The notes beneath the pieces are model-generated. The model worked only from the letters and a program-made list of their open reading frames with translations, was not told the DNA's origin and searched no databases. A program made the translations under genes and the position numbers. From Enterococcus thailandicus (GTDB lineage Bacteria > Bacillota > Bacilli > Lactobacillales > Enterococcaceae), in the NCBI RefSeq assembly GCF_001886265.1, contig NZ_JXLE01000011.1, forward strand, positions 32,940 through 96,939: a DNA stretch of 64,000 bases, in the 5' to 3' direction. How positions within the stretch are numbered: position 1 is the first letter of the stretch; the number at the start of each line of letters is the position of its first letter. Positions 26,014 through 36,719 of the stretch are shown one piece after another.

Positions 26014-26904
26014 ATGAAAAGTATGACCGGTTTTGGCAAAGCAATCCGTGAAACACAAGAGTATCAACTGGATATTGAAATCAAAAGTGTGAATCAACGT
26101 TTTTTGGATATTCAATTACGTAGTCCGAAGCTTTTGAATTTTCTTGAAGGTACTATGCGTCAGTTGATTAAACAACAACTCACTCGCGGACGAGTTGAAG
26201 TTTTTGTGAATGTAACGCATATCGGGGAAAATACGAAACAAGTTGAAATTGACTGGTCGCTGATTGATTCGTTAGTGACGCAACTTTCGCAAGGAGTACA
26301 TGATCGCTTCGGTGGTGAAGTCCAACTTTCGGTAGCGTCATTAATTGAACGTCTAGCGTTACAGGAAAAGTTTGTTTCAGTCAGTGAATCAGAAAAAACA
26401 GATGAAGAGCAACTCAGTCTATTAGTTCAAGAAACGTTGTCTGAGGCCTTAGCAGCAATTGAACGTAGCCGTGAAGCAGAAGGTCAGGCTTTAGCTGCTG
26501 TATTGTTGCAAAACAAAGAAGAGTTTTCGCAAGTGTTAGACAACCTTGTAGCGTTTGTTGAAACATATGAACAAGAATTCCAAGTACGCTATCAAAAAAA
26601 ATTGGAAGAATTTTTAGGCGACAAAGTTGATGAGCAACGATTGTTGACAGAGTTGGCCATTTTGTTAGAACGTGGAGATATTCACGAGGAACTAGATCGT
26701 TTGTTTATCCATCTCGTAAAGCTAAATGAATTAATTTTGATGTCTACACCAGTTGGTCGAGAACTTGATTTTCTAATTCAAGAAATGAATCGAGAAGTGA
26801 ACACCATTGGATCCAAGTCAAGTGCAATTGAAATCAAAAACCAAGTAGTCCAATTAAAAACGATTTGGGAAAAAATTCGTGAGCAAGTTCAAAATATTGA
26901 ATAA
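26014..26904 (+). CDS. yicC: YicC/YloC family endoribonuclease
   Basis: 296 residues. The YicC N-terminal domain begins MKSMTGFGKA and continues with EIKSVNQRFLDIQLRSP. The DUF1732 C-terminal part ends with REVNTIGSKSSAIEIKNQVVQLK and EKIREQVQNIE. YicC proteins are recently recognised endoribonucleases; in Escherichia coli YicC helps degrade the small RNA RyhB. Targets in Gram-positives are not known. In Bacillus the gene (yloC) heads the same remA-gmk-rpoZ block. AAAGGA before ATG 26014 serves as ribosome site. Confidence 0.92.
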   Translation: MKSMTGFGKAIRETQEYQLDIEIKSVNQRFLDIQLRSPKLLNFLEGTMRQLIKQQLTRGRVEVFVNVTHIGENTKQVEIDWSLIDSLVTQLSQGVHDRFGGEVQLSVASLIERLALQEKFVSVSESEKTDEEQLSLLVQETLSEALAAIERSREAEGQALAAVLLQNKEEFSQVLDNLVAFVETYEQEFQVRYQKKLEEFLGDKVDEQRLLTELAILLERGDIHEELDRLFIHLVKLNELILMSTPVGRELDFLIQEMNREVNTIGSKSSAIEIKNQVVQLKTIWEKIREQVQNIE

Positions 26905-26936
26905 TTTTATAAAATAGAAACAGGAGGAAGTTTGTA

Positions 26937-27221
26937 ATGACCTATTATGATATTACTTTTCATGAGTTAAGTGGAAAAAGTGTGGTTAAAAGAAATGTTC
27001 CATCAGATAAAGAAGGATTTGATGCCTGGCAAGACGCATGCGTAAAAATTTCGGATCAAGAACTAAATATTTTGATCAATGATGGGACATATGTAACGCT
27101 TAATCGGAAATTTATTGTGCGTATGGATACACAAGAAGTTAGTGATCCAACAGAAAAAGTACTTAGTCGAAAAGACGAAATCATTGGTGTCGTGAATACT
27201 TTGTCTAACATGGGATTTTAA
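26937..27221 (+). CDS. Hypothetical 94-residue protein between yicC and gmk
   Basis: I do not recognise this protein. It is 94 residues, acidic to neutral, with predicted beta-rich order: YYDITFHELSGKSVVKR, an amphipathic helix (DKEGFDAWQDACVKI), a strand pair NILINDGTYVTLNRKFIVRMD and a C-terminal helix DEIIGVVNTLSNMGF. There is no signal peptide or membrane segment. The ribosome site CAGGAGG is strong and its codon use resembles its neighbours, so it is very likely expressed. It sits exactly where Bacillus has remA (DUF370) but shows no resemblance to RemA by eye. It ends in its own terminator. Confidence 0.8.
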   Translation: MTYYDITFHELSGKSVVKRNVPSDKEGFDAWQDACVKISDQELNILINDGTYVTLNRKFIVRMDTQEVSDPTEKVLSRKDEIIGVVNTLSNMGF

Positions 27222-27267
27222 TTCTTTTGGCTAAAATCAAGTATGTTGAAACATCAACGACTATCTA

Positions 27268-27301
27268 AAGCTGCACCAGAAATTTGGTTGCAGTTTTTTT
27301 G
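27268..27301 (+). terminator. Intrinsic terminator before gmk
   Basis: CTGCACCA (27271-27278) pairs with TGG and TGCAG (27285-27293) with one bulge, then a run of T. Confidence 0.75.
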
Positions 27302-27443
27302 TTTTGTCGAGGAAATCAAGCTTTTCTTTTCTAGTTTCAAGCAAAGGTGGCTTTTTTAGGAAAATCTGTCTATAATAAAGAGAACCTTGAAAGTTGCAGA
27401 AAAAAAGTGCAAAATAAACGATAAGCAAGAAAAGACTAGTTGA

Positions 27444-28070
<627 letters not shown>

Positions 28071-28074
28071 TCTT

Positions 28075-28380
28075 ATGATGTTGAAACCTTCAATTGACTC
28101 ATTGTTAGACCGAGTAAATTCAAAATACTCATTAGTAATTTTATCAAGTAAACGCGCCCACGAATTAGATGCGGGAGCACAACCAACGTTGGATTCATTT
28201 GAGTCTGTAAAAAGTGTTGGTCAAGCACTTGAAGAAATTGATGCGGGAAATGTGATCAATGATCCACATCCTGAATTGAAACGTGAACGTCTACGTATGG
28301 AAAATGAAGAACGCCAAGCACAAAAAGAACGTGAACAACAAGAATTAGAATCACGCATTCGCGAAGAACAAAAACTATAA
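28075..28380 (+). CDS. rpoZ: DNA-directed RNA polymerase omega subunit
   Basis: 101 residues. The omega fold is seen in [31 protein letters not shown], followed by the variable tail typical of Firmicutes, here a charged helix ([20 protein letters not shown]). It helps assemble and stabilise the polymerase through the beta' subunit. There are two tandem ATG codons (28075, 28078); the first is 10 bases after GGAG and is taken. coaBC, which lies next in Bacillus, is absent here; priA follows after a terminator. Confidence 0.93.
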   Translation: MMLKPSIDSLLDRVNSKYSLVILSSKRAHELDAGAQPTLDSFESVKSVGQALEEIDAGNVINDPHPELKRERLRMENEERQAQKEREQQELESRIREEQKL

Positions 28381-28383
28381 TTT

Positions 28384-28417
28384 CAGGGGCTGTGACCAGG
28401 GTCACGGCTCTCTTTTT
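28384..28417 (+). terminator. Intrinsic terminator after rpoZ
   Basis: GGGCTGTGACC pairs with GGTCACGGCTC (two G-U pairs) around a two-base gap, then TCTTTTT. Confidence 0.8.
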
Positions 28418-28562
28418 AATTATTCAAATAAAAGAAGACGTGAGTTAGCTAGTTTATTTTTTTGTTACGAAATGGCAGAAATCAGGACAAGCTAAGGGTT
28501 TTCTAGTAAAATAAGCACGGATCTTTTTCACCAAAAAATGGTTATCAAAGGAGGGGAAAGTT

Positions 28563-30971
28563 GTGGAAGTAATTGCAGAAGTAATTGTAGACGTGCCGAC
28601 GATGCAAACAGATCAACCTTTCACTTATCTTGTTCCCTTCACATTAGAAGCGGAGTTGCAAGTGGGCATGCGTGTGGAAGTTCCCTTTGGAAAAGGCGAT
28701 CGACATGTTCAGGGATTTGTTGTTGGATTGAACGACGAAGCTGTTCAGACTGAAGTTCAACTTAAATCAATTATTCGTGTGCTTGACTTAGCACCAGTTG
28801 TTAATCAAGAGCTTTTAGCGTTGGCTGATTATATGAAGACAATTACCTACGCATTTAAAATCACTTGTCTTCAAACGATGTTGCCAAGTGTCATGAAAGC
28901 GGAGTATGACAAAATCATTTATCCGTTGAAACCTGCAGTTGAAACACAAGCATTTTTTCAAGAACGAGAAATGATTTCTTGGAAAGAGGCAGAGTCTTTA
29001 GGCATGGTTTCTCAGTTGATGCGTTGGCGAAAAAAGAAATTAGTTGATATTCGTTATGAAGTTCATACTAAAAACAAAGTGAAGACAATTCGAATGGTTC
29101 ACTCACTTTTGAAAGAAGAACAGATTGAGGAAGAGTGGGGAAAGCTACGTCAAAATGCTAAAAAACAAAAAGAATTGTTGCTTTGCTTATCTGAAGTAGT
29201 TAAAGATGAGCCACTTGCGTACTTTAAAGATAAAGGAATCAGTAGCGTTGTGTTGAATCAAGGAAAAGAGAAGGGCTGGCTTCGTTTTGAAGAAGTCGAA
29301 CGTTATCGTGATCCATATCAACACCGTTCATTTGAGCAAACCAGCGCGTTAGATTTGAACCAAGAACAACAATTTGCAGTCGATCAAATTACCACAGCAT
29401 GTCAAACACAACAAGAACCGATTTTCTTATTAGAAGGCATTACCGGAAGTGGAAAAACAGAAGTCTACCTGCAAAGTATTGCCGAAGTTTTAGCTGCGAA
29501 AAAGACAGCAATCATGTTAGTCCCAGAAATTGCATTGACACCACAAATGGTTGAGCGATTCAAAGGACGTTTTGGTGAAGCCGTTGCGGTATTACATAGT
29601 GGATTATCGCAGGGAGAAAAATATGACGAGTGGCGTAAAATCGAACGAAACGAGGCACAAGTAGTTGTTGGTGCTCGCTCGGCGATTTTTGCACCGTTAG
29701 AAAATATTGGCTTGATTATTATTGATGAGGAACATGAATCAAGTTATAAACAAGATGAAACACCACGCTATCATGCGAGAGATTTAGCTATTTGGCGTGG
29801 GAAGTACCACCATTGTCCAGTCGTATTAGGAAGTGCGACACCTTCTCTTGAATCACGTGCGAGAGCACAAAAGGGAGTGTATCAACTTTTGACCTTGAAC
29901 AAACGAGCAAAAAGTAGTGCACAGCTACCTGTGATTGACATTGTGGACATGCGAGAAGAGTTTCAAAAACATCAGGCATCTACTTTCTCTAGCCAATTAC
30001 AAGAAAAAATTCAAGATCGTTTAGAAAAGAAGGAACAGACGGTTCTGTTATTAAATCGTCGTGGCTATTCTTCGTTTGTTATGTGTCGTGACTGTGGGTT
30101 TGTTTTACCTTGTCCAAACTGTGACATTTCCTTGACGTTACACATGGATAGTAAGTCAATGCGTTGCCATTACTGTGGACATGAAGAGCCAATCCCTCAT
30201 CGTTGCCCAAATTGTGGTGGGAATAAAATTCGGTATTATGGTACAGGTACGCAAAAAGTGGAAGAAGAATTGCAAACTTTGTATCCGGAAGCGCGTATTT
30301 TACGAATGGATGTCGATACTACCCGAAAAAAAGGAGCACATGAACGTATCTTGCAAAAATTTGGTGCGAAGGAAGCAGATATTCTTTTAGGTACGCAGAT
30401 GATTGCTAAAGGACTAGATTTTCCAGATGTAACGTTAGTAGGTGTTTTAAATGCAGACACGTCACTCAACTTACCAGATTTCCGATCAAGTGAGCATACT
30501 TTCCAACTGTTAACGCAAGTTTCAGGTCGAGCTGGCCGAGCTGAAAAAGCTGGAGAGGTAGTCATTCAAACATTTAACCCAGAACATTACGCAATTGAGT
30601 TAGTAAAAGAACAAAATTATGAACGCTTTTATCAAAAAGAAATGCAAGTTCGTCATCGCGGAGGCTACCCACCGTATTATTTTACGGTGAAAATTACCAC
30701 GAGCCACCCAGAAGAACAAGTAGCTGCAAAAAAAATCTTCCAAATTGGGCAATTGCTCAAACAGACGTTAAGTGACCAAAGTTTGATTTTAGGTCCAACA
30801 CCAAGTATGATTTTGCGTGTGAAGAATCGTTATTACTATCAGCTGATTATTAAATACAAGCACGAACCGCAACTAGCCAATGTGTTGGATGACATTTTAG
30901 ATAAAAGCCAAAAAGAACAACGCCATGGACTATTCGTGGCAATTGATAATGAACCATTACATTTTATTTGA
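28563..30971 (+). CDS. priA: Primosomal protein N' (replication restart helicase PriA)
   Basis: 802 residues. Restarts stalled replication forks by loading the primosome. The N-terminal 3'-DNA-binding domain is followed by the helicase: Walker A GITGSGKTEVYLQSIA, DEEHESSYKQDE, and motif IV-VI region GTQMIAKGLDFPDVTLVGV with QVSGRAGRAEKAG. The zinc region has paired cysteines (CRDCG, CPNCD, CHYCG, CPNCG). GTG 28563 has AAGGAGGGG upstream. It opens the priA-def-fmt-rsmB-ireP-ireK run. Confidence 0.96.
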   Translation: MEVIAEVIVDVPTMQTDQPFTYLVPFTLEAELQVGMRVEVPFGKGDRHVQGFVVGLNDEAVQTEVQLKSIIRVLDLAPVVNQELLALADYMKTITYAFKITCLQTMLPSVMKAEYDKIIYPLKPAVETQAFFQEREMISWKEAESLGMVSQLMRWRKKKLVDIRYEVHTKNKVKTIRMVHSLLKEEQIEEEWGKLRQNAKKQKELLLCLSEVVKDEPLAYFKDKGISSVVLNQGKEKGWLRFEEVERYRDPYQHRSFEQTSALDLNQEQQFAVDQITTACQTQQEPIFLLEGITGSGKTEVYLQSIAEVLAAKKTAIMLVPEIALTPQMVERFKGRFGEAVAVLHSGLSQGEKYDEWRKIERNEAQVVVGARSAIFAPLENIGLIIIDEEHESSYKQDETPRYHARDLAIWRGKYHHCPVVLGSATPSLESRARAQKGVYQLLTLNKRAKSSAQLPVIDIVDMREEFQKHQASTFSSQLQEKIQDRLEKKEQTVLLLNRRGYSSFVMCRDCGFVLPCPNCDISLTLHMDSKSMRCHYCGHEEPIPHRCPNCGGNKIRYYGTGTQKVEEELQTLYPEARILRMDVDTTRKKGAHERILQKFGAKEADILLGTQMIAKGLDFPDVTLVGVLNADTSLNLPDFRSSEHTFQLLTQVSGRAGRAEKAGEVVIQTFNPEHYAIELVKEQNYERFYQKEMQVRHRGGYPPYYFTVKITTSHPEEQVAAKKIFQIGQLLKQTLSDQSLILGPTPSMILRVKNRYYYQLIIKYKHEPQLANVLDDILDKSQKEQRHGLFVAIDNEPLHFI

Positions 30972-30984
30972 GAAAGGATACTAT

Positions 30985-31476
30985 ATGCGCTACCCAATCT
31001 TGATTCACCCAAATGATAAATTAAAACGAACAGCTCAACCTATCGATGTCATCACAGATGAAACAGTTGCCCTACTAGATGACCTGTATGAAACAATGGT
31101 TGCGATGGACGGTATTGGTATTGCAGCACCGCAAGTAGGAAAAAATCTTCGTTTAGCAATCGTTGAAGTTGATGAAGGGGACAAATTTGAATTGATCAAT
31201 CCTGAAATTATTGAGGCAAAAGGAGAAAGCTTAGATGTGGAAGGTTGTTTGAGTATCCCGCATGTTTATGGGACTGTGAAACGTGCAGACGAGGTGACTG
31301 TTCGCTATTTTGATCGTGAAGGTCAAGAAATGGAAGTAACGGCATTCGACTATTTAGCACGAGCCTTTCAACATGAAATCGATCATTTAAACGGTGTTTT
31401 GTTTGTTGAAAAAATGATTGAACAAATTCCTGAAGAAGAACTTGAAAAATATATGGAGGAGCACATGAATGACTAA
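30985..31476 (+). CDS. def: Peptide deformylase
   Basis: 163 residues, a metalloenzyme that removes the formyl group from new N-terminal methionines. All three motifs are present: GIGIAAPQVG (motif 1), EGCLSIP (motif 2, metal-ligand Cys) and HEIDHLNG (motif 3, HExxH). The length fits the type 1 enzymes; enterococci usually also carry a longer type 2 gene elsewhere. ATG 30985 has AGAAAGGA upstream. An in-frame extension to 30925 overlaps priA and is not credible. It overlaps fmt by 8 bases, pairing the enzymes that add and remove the formyl group. Confidence 0.95.
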   Translation: MRYPILIHPNDKLKRTAQPIDVITDETVALLDDLYETMVAMDGIGIAAPQVGKNLRLAIVEVDEGDKFELINPEIIEAKGESLDVEGCLSIPHVYGTVKRADEVTVRYFDREGQEMEVTAFDYLARAFQHEIDHLNGVLFVEKMIEQIPEEELEKYMEEHMND

Positions 31477-32410
31477 TATTGTATTTATGGGAACACCAGC
31501 TTTTTCCGTCCCAATACTAGAGGGGTTATTGGAAGCTGGCTATACAGTTCAAGCTGTAGTGACACAGCCTGATCGACCAGTTGGTAGAAAAAAAGTGATT
31601 ACACCAACGCCAGTCAAAGAAGCAGCATTGAAGCACGATTTGCTAGTACTACAACCAGAAAAGATTTCTGGCTCAGAAGAAATGGAAAAAATCGTTGAAT
31701 TACAACCAGATATTTTGATTACGGCTGCCTTCGGTCAATTTTTACCAGAAAAATTACTTCAAGTTCCTAAACATGGAGCAATCAATGTCCATGCTTCTTT
31801 ATTACCTAAATATCGTGGAGGAGCACCTGTACATTATTCGATTATCAATGGTGAAAAAGAAACAGGTGTCACCATTATGGAAATGATTAAAAAAATGGAT
31901 GCTGGTGGCATTTTTGCGCAAGAAAGCTTGCCCATTACCAAACAAGATGATGTTGGAACAATGTTTGATAAATTGAGTTTATTAGGAAAAGAACTCTTAT
32001 TAAAAACATTACCAAGTATTTTAGATGGTAGCTTAACACCAACTCCTCAAGATGAAGAAAAAGTGACCTTTTCTCCTAACATTACAAGAGAACAAGAAGC
32101 AATCGATTGGAATAAAAAGGCTGAAGAAGTTGATAATCAAGTACGCGGGATGCGTCCTTGGCCAATCGCATTTACAACGTATGAAGATGCTCGTTGGAAA
32201 TTACTAGCTGTGGAGCCACTTGCAGAGGAAACAACCGAAGCTCCCGGTACAATCATTCGCAAAGATAAAAAGAACCTTTGGATTGCGTGTGGCAATCAAA
32301 CGGTATTAGCAATCAAAGAATTACAACCTGCAGGTAAAGGGAAGCAAACCATTCAAGCATTTCTAAATGGTAGCGGCCAGCATGTAATGGTTGGACAGCA
32401 GGTGAAATAA
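31469..32410 (+). CDS. fmt: Methionyl-tRNA formyltransferase
   Basis: 313 residues. It transfers formyl from 10-formyltetrahydrofolate to Met-tRNA-fMet. The N-terminal catalytic domain has FMGTPAFSVPIL and the folate-binding signature NVHASLLPKYRGGAPVHYSI (about residues 108-127). The C-terminal OB-like domain (from about 205) binds tRNA and includes NQVRGMRPWPIAFTTY. The start is inside the end of def, with GGAGGAG upstream, and the stop shares one base with the rsmB start, so def-fmt-rsmB are translationally coupled. Confidence 0.96.
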   Translation: MTNIVFMGTPAFSVPILEGLLEAGYTVQAVVTQPDRPVGRKKVITPTPVKEAALKHDLLVLQPEKISGSEEMEKIVELQPDILITAAFGQFLPEKLLQVPKHGAINVHASLLPKYRGGAPVHYSIINGEKETGVTIMEMIKKMDAGGIFAQESLPITKQDDVGTMFDKLSLLGKELLLKTLPSILDGSLTPTPQDEEKVTFSPNITREQEAIDWNKKAEEVDNQVRGMRPWPIAFTTYEDARWKLLAVEPLAEETTEAPGTIIRKDKKNLWIACGNQTVLAIKELQPAGKGKQTIQAFLNGSGQHVMVGQQVK

Positions 32411-33768
32411 TGACAAAAATCCCAAACAGTATGAAAAAATCTGTACGCTACATGGCTTTAATGACCTTAGAACGAGTTTCTAAAGGTGGTGCGTACTCCA
32501 ATCTTTTATTAAACGAAATGATTAACAAAGGAAAGCTTAATCCAAAAGATATCGGACTATTTACAGAACTTGTTTATGGAACGATTAGTCATCAATTATT
32601 ACTTGAATTTTATATTACTCCTTTTATTGCTAAAGCAAAAAAAGTAGATGAATGGGTCAAAACATTGCTGTTGTTGTCTGTTTATCAGCTGGAATTTTTA
32701 GACAAGGTTCCAGACCATGCGATTTTGAACGAAGCTGTGGAAATTGCGAAAATAAAAGGAAACCCCGGAACAGGAAAATTCGTGAATGGCGTATTGAGAA
32801 GTTATCAACGCCAAGGAAAACCTGACGTAGAAACAATCAAAGATCCCGTAGAGCGATTGGCAGTGAAAATCAGTCTACCTGTTTGGCTGACTCAACGTTT
32901 TATTGATCAAATTGGGTTTGAAGAAACAGAAAAACTAGGTTATTCACTCTATGAATCAAGCCATGCAAGTGGACGAGTGGATGTTCGTCGCTTGTCACGT
33001 GAACAAGCAATCACTGTTTTGAATGAAGAAGATATCTCTGTGAAAGAAAGCCAAGTTAGCCCTTATGGTGTTGTTGCTGAAAAAGGTCATTTAGCTTCGA
33101 GTTCACTATTTCATGATGGGTTGCTAACTGTCCAAGATGAAAGCTCCATGCTAGTTGCACCAGCCATGCAAATTGAGCCAGAGCATCATGTGCTGGATGC
33201 ATGTGCTGCGCCAGGCGGTAAAACAACGCATATTGCAACATTTTTAGATTCAACATGTGGTGGCGAAGTGATTGCTCTTGATGTTCATGATCATAAAGTA
33301 AAGCTAATTGACGAAAATGCTGCTCGCTTAAATGTGTCGTCAGCAGTTTTTGCACAAAAAATGGATGCACGAGAAGTACAACAAACTTTTGAATCAGAAC
33401 AATTTGATCGTATTTTGGTTGATGCACCATGTTCTGGTTTAGGCTTATTGCGTCGGAAACCAGACATTCGCTACAAAAAAAATCCACAAGATTTAGAAAA
33501 TTTACCTAAAATTCAATTAGCAATTTTGGAAAGCTGTGCTCCTACGTTAAAATCGTCAGGAATCTTGACTTATAGCACTTGCACCATTCTAGCTGATGAA
33601 AATCAAGGGGTCATTTCGACCTTTTTAAAACGACATCCTGAATTTGAAAGGATTGATGTTTTAGTGAGTCCTGTGCTAAAATCATCAATCGAAGATAAAA
33701 TGTTAACTTTGTATCCACATCAATTTAATACAGATGGCTTTTTTATCTGTTGTTTGCGTAAAAAGTAA
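32410..33768 (+). CDS. rsmB: 16S rRNA (cytosine(967)-C(5))-methyltransferase RsmB
   Basis: 452 residues. The N-terminal NusB-like RNA-binding domain is about residues 8-140 (RYMALMTLERVSKGGAYSN). The SAM-dependent RNA cytosine methyltransferase follows: motif I DACAAPGGKTTHIA, motif IV DAPCSGLGLLRRKPDIR with the release Cys, and motif VI TYSTCTI with the catalytic Cys. It methylates C967 of 16S rRNA at the P-site side. The start overlaps the fmt stop in TAATG, and PP2C gene ireP begins 12 bases after its stop. Confidence 0.95.
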   Translation: MTKIPNSMKKSVRYMALMTLERVSKGGAYSNLLLNEMINKGKLNPKDIGLFTELVYGTISHQLLLEFYITPFIAKAKKVDEWVKTLLLLSVYQLEFLDKVPDHAILNEAVEIAKIKGNPGTGKFVNGVLRSYQRQGKPDVETIKDPVERLAVKISLPVWLTQRFIDQIGFEETEKLGYSLYESSHASGRVDVRRLSREQAITVLNEEDISVKESQVSPYGVVAEKGHLASSSLFHDGLLTVQDESSMLVAPAMQIEPEHHVLDACAAPGGKTTHIATFLDSTCGGEVIALDVHDHKVKLIDENAARLNVSSAVFAQKMDAREVQQTFESEQFDRILVDAPCSGLGLLRRKPDIRYKKNPQDLENLPKIQLAILESCAPTLKSSGILTYSTCTILADENQGVISTFLKRHPEFERIDVLVSPVLKSSIEDKMLTLYPHQFNTDGFFICCLRKK

Positions 33769-33780
33769 TGAGGTGAAGAA

Positions 33781-34521
33781 ATGCAAATTGAATTTCAATC
33801 AGATGTAGGAAGACGCCGTAATACCAACCAAGACTATGCGAGTGTATTTACTAATCAAAAAGGAATCAAACTGGCAGTTTTAGCTGATGGAATGGGTGGG
33901 CATCGAGCTGGTGATATTGCCAGTCAAATGGCTGTGACCAATTTGGGTGCTGACTGGGAAGGACAAGCACTAAAAGATAGTGAAAAAATTGCCCAGTGGT
34001 TTATTCAAACAATCCAAAATGAAAATGGTAAAATTTATCAGCGAGGACAAGAAAAGCCAGAATATAATGGTATGGGGACAACCATTGTTGCTGCAGCTCT
34101 GTCAGAAACAAGATTTACGATTGCAAATGTTGGGGATAGTCGTGCTTATCTAGTACGTGAAGACCAATTAAAGCAGTTAACAGAAGACCATTCATTAGTG
34201 AATGAACTGGTCAAATCTGGTGAAATCAGTCAAGAAATGGCAGTGAACCATCCAAGAAAAAATATTTTGACACGATCGGTAGGAATGCCGGGGACAGTTG
34301 AAGTAGATGTAGCAACTTATTCTTGGCAATTGGGTGATCGATTATTACTTTGCTCAGATGGACTTACTAATATGTTGTCAGAAGAAATGATTGGGTCAAT
34401 TATCGATGGTGCCGGTTCGCTTACGGATAAAGTAAAAGAATTGATCGATCGTGCAAACGAGGCAGGTGGCGCTGATAACATTACTGCACTCCTTATTGAG
34501 TACAAGGAGGACTGTGCATGA
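33781..34521 (+). CDS. ireP: PP2C-type Ser/Thr phosphatase IreP (Stp/PrpC)
   Basis: 246 residues, cytosolic metal-dependent phosphatase that reverses IreK phosphorylation. PP2C metal-binding motifs are seen: [10 protein letters not shown] near the N-terminus, [15 protein letters not shown] (about residues 31-45), [11 protein letters not shown] and the late [13 protein letters not shown]. In E. faecalis loss of IreP raises cephalosporin resistance through unchecked IreK activity. The stop overlaps the ireK start in ATGA, giving coupled synthesis of phosphatase and kinase. Confidence 0.94.
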   Translation: MQIEFQSDVGRRRNTNQDYASVFTNQKGIKLAVLADGMGGHRAGDIASQMAVTNLGADWEGQALKDSEKIAQWFIQTIQNENGKIYQRGQEKPEYNGMGTTIVAAALSETRFTIANVGDSRAYLVREDQLKQLTEDHSLVNELVKSGEISQEMAVNHPRKNILTRSVGMPGTVEVDVATYSWQLGDRLLLCSDGLTNMLSEEMIGSIIDGAGSLTDKVKELIDRANEAGGADNITALLIEYKEDCA

Positions 34522-36554
34522 TCGAGTTAGGTAAGAAATTAAATGGACGTTACCAAATCACTGGCAATATTGGCAGTGGCGGAATGGCAAATGTTTTCTT
34601 GGCCCATGACCTAATCTTAGACCGTGATGTAGCTGTCAAGGTTTTACGGTTTGACTTTCAAAACGACAAAACTGCTATCCGCAGATTTCAAAGAGAAGCG
34701 TTAGCAGCAACTGAATTGGTTCATCCAAACATCGTGAGTGTGTATGATGTTGGTGAAGAAGCTGGTATGCAATATTTAGTAATGGAATATGTGAAGGGAA
34801 TGGATCTCAAGCGATACATCCAAACCCATTATCCAATTCCATATCAGACAGCTGTTGATATTATGCAACAAATTTTATCAGCGATTTCTTTGGCTCATAA
34901 TCATCAAATCATCCATCGCGATTTAAAACCTCAAAATATTTTGATTGACCATGAAGGTGTCGTGAAGATTACTGATTTTGGAATTGCGATTGCATTATCT
35001 GAAACATCAATTACTCAAACGAATACAATGTTAGGCTCCGTGCATTACTTGTCACCTGAACAAGCAAGAGGAAGTATGGCTACGAAACAGTCCGATATTT
35101 ATGCGCTTGGAATCATTCTTTATGAGATGTTGACAGGTAGTGTGCCATTTGACGGTGAGTCAGCAGTAACGATCGCTTTGAAACATTTTCAAGATGAGCT
35201 ACCTTCGATTAAAGCGATTGATCCGGGAGCGCCACAGGCATTGGAAAATGTTGTATTGAAAGCAACTGCAAAAGAACCAACGGATCGGTATTTGACTGCG
35301 GATGAAATGAATGAAGACTTAGCAACGGTTCTTTCACCTGCGCGTGCGAATGAACCAAAGTGGGAACCGCAAGCTATGCTGAATGAAACCAAAGTGCTGA
35401 CACCGATTGATGCAGACTCACCAATGCCAGATTCGTTCAAGTCGATGCGTTTACCAGATGAGCATGACGTGTGGGAACAACCAAATCATCAACCAGAAGA
35501 AGAGGAAGAAAAACCAAAGAAAAAACGAAAAAAATGGTGGATTTTACTCATTCTGGTCTTACTGGGCTTAGGCATCGGCGCAGGCGTATTTTTTGCTTCT
35601 GGTGGTCGAGGCGAAGTGGAAGTACCAGATGTATCAGATTTAACGGAAGCAGCGGCTCGAACGGTGTTGGAAAACGCGAATCTAAAAGTAGCGAGCGAGA
35701 CAGAAGAAATTGCTGATGACAAAATTGAAGAAGGAAATGTGGTTAAAACAGATCCTGCAGCAAAGACAACTGTGAAAAGGAATCGCGAAGTAAAATTATA
35801 TTTAAGCAGTGGCTCGAAAAAAATCAAATTAAAAGATTATGCTGGCGTAAACTACGATGAAGCAAAAGCAAATTTAATTGAATTAGGTTTTTCAGAAAAC
35901 CAAATTAAGTCGGAAGAAGAATATAGTTCTGAAGTTGAGAAGGGTGCAATTATTTCTCAAACACCTGCGGACGGAGAAGTTGATCCGGATTCTGATACAA
36001 TTACTTTCAAAGTGAGCAAAGGAGCGGAACCAGTTTATTTGTATAATCATACAGGCGAAAACTATGATGAAGTTTATAGTACGTTGATATCTGCAGGCTT
36101 TTTAGCATCGAATATTAGCGTGAGCTATGATTATAGCGATACGATAGCTGCGGGAAATATTATTAGTCAAAATCCCGGGTCAGGCGAATTCACGGCAGCA
36201 GAAACAGCTGTTAGTTTTGTAGTCAGCCAAGGAGCTGAGGAAAAACCAAGTCGTCTAAATGATATTTCAGGCTATTCAAAGAGTGAAGCACAAAATTATT
36301 TATCTGGGATTGGCGCTGAATACATTGGACATGAAACATCTGAATACTCAGATACTGTCGACAAGGATAAAGTTATTCGTACTAATCCAGGTGTCGGAGC
36401 AAGCATTGCTAAAGGTGATATCGTGAGTGTTGTTTACTCCAAGGGACCAGATCCAGCAAAAGCTTCTTCAGAAAAAGATTCATCAAGTAGTTCAACAAAA
36501 GAAACGACAGAGACAACAGGAGAATCAAAGGAAGAAAATAAATCACAAGAGTAA
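34518..36554 (+). CDS. ireK: PASTA-domain Ser/Thr protein kinase IreK (PrkC/Stk)
   Basis: 678 residues. The N-terminal kinase domain has the glycine loop [20 protein letters not shown], catalytic [12 protein letters not shown] and DFGIAIAL. A basic KKKRKKW stretch leads into one transmembrane helix (about residues 338-360, [19 protein letters not shown]). Four PASTA repeats lie outside, beginning near [26 protein letters not shown] and RLNDISGYS, each about 70 residues. A Ser/Glu-rich tail ends the protein. It senses muropeptides or lipid II and controls wall homeostasis and intrinsic cephalosporin resistance. Enterococcal IreK elsewhere may have five PASTA repeats; I count four. Confidence 0.94.
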   Translation: MIELGKKLNGRYQITGNIGSGGMANVFLAHDLILDRDVAVKVLRFDFQNDKTAIRRFQREALAATELVHPNIVSVYDVGEEAGMQYLVMEYVKGMDLKRYIQTHYPIPYQTAVDIMQQILSAISLAHNHQIIHRDLKPQNILIDHEGVVKITDFGIAIALSETSITQTNTMLGSVHYLSPEQARGSMATKQSDIYALGIILYEMLTGSVPFDGESAVTIALKHFQDELPSIKAIDPGAPQALENVVLKATAKEPTDRYLTADEMNEDLATVLSPARANEPKWEPQAMLNETKVLTPIDADSPMPDSFKSMRLPDEHDVWEQPNHQPEEEEEKPKKKRKKWWILLILVLLGLGIGAGVFFASGGRGEVEVPDVSDLTEAAARTVLENANLKVASETEEIADDKIEEGNVVKTDPAAKTTVKRNREVKLYLSSGSKKIKLKDYAGVNYDEAKANLIELGFSENQIKSEEEYSSEVEKGAIISQTPADGEVDPDSDTITFKVSKGAEPVYLYNHTGENYDEVYSTLISAGFLASNISVSYDYSDTIAAGNIISQNPGSGEFTAAETAVSFVVSQGAEEKPSRLNDISGYSKSEAQNYLSGIGAEYIGHETSEYSDTVDKDKVIRTNPGVGASIAKGDIVSVVYSKGPDPAKASSEKDSSSSSTKETTETTGESKEENKSQE

Positions 36555-36577
36555 CCACATGTGACTCAACTAAGCAC

Positions 36578-36626
36578 AAAAGAATTATGTTGTTAGTGAA
36601 AAACTAATGACATAATTCTTTTTTTA
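36578..36626 (+). terminator. Intrinsic terminator after ireK
   Basis: AAAAGAATTATGT (36578-36590) pairs with ACATAATTCTTTT (36610-36622), with an inner TTAGT/ACTAA stem, then T residues. Confidence 0.92.
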
Positions 36627-36719
36627 TAGAAAAATGTAAAAATAAATTTTCTAGAGTTTAATAAGTTTACTTGTAAAGGCATAAGAATTCTTTTTCCTGT
36701 GTTAAAATAAATAAAAAAC

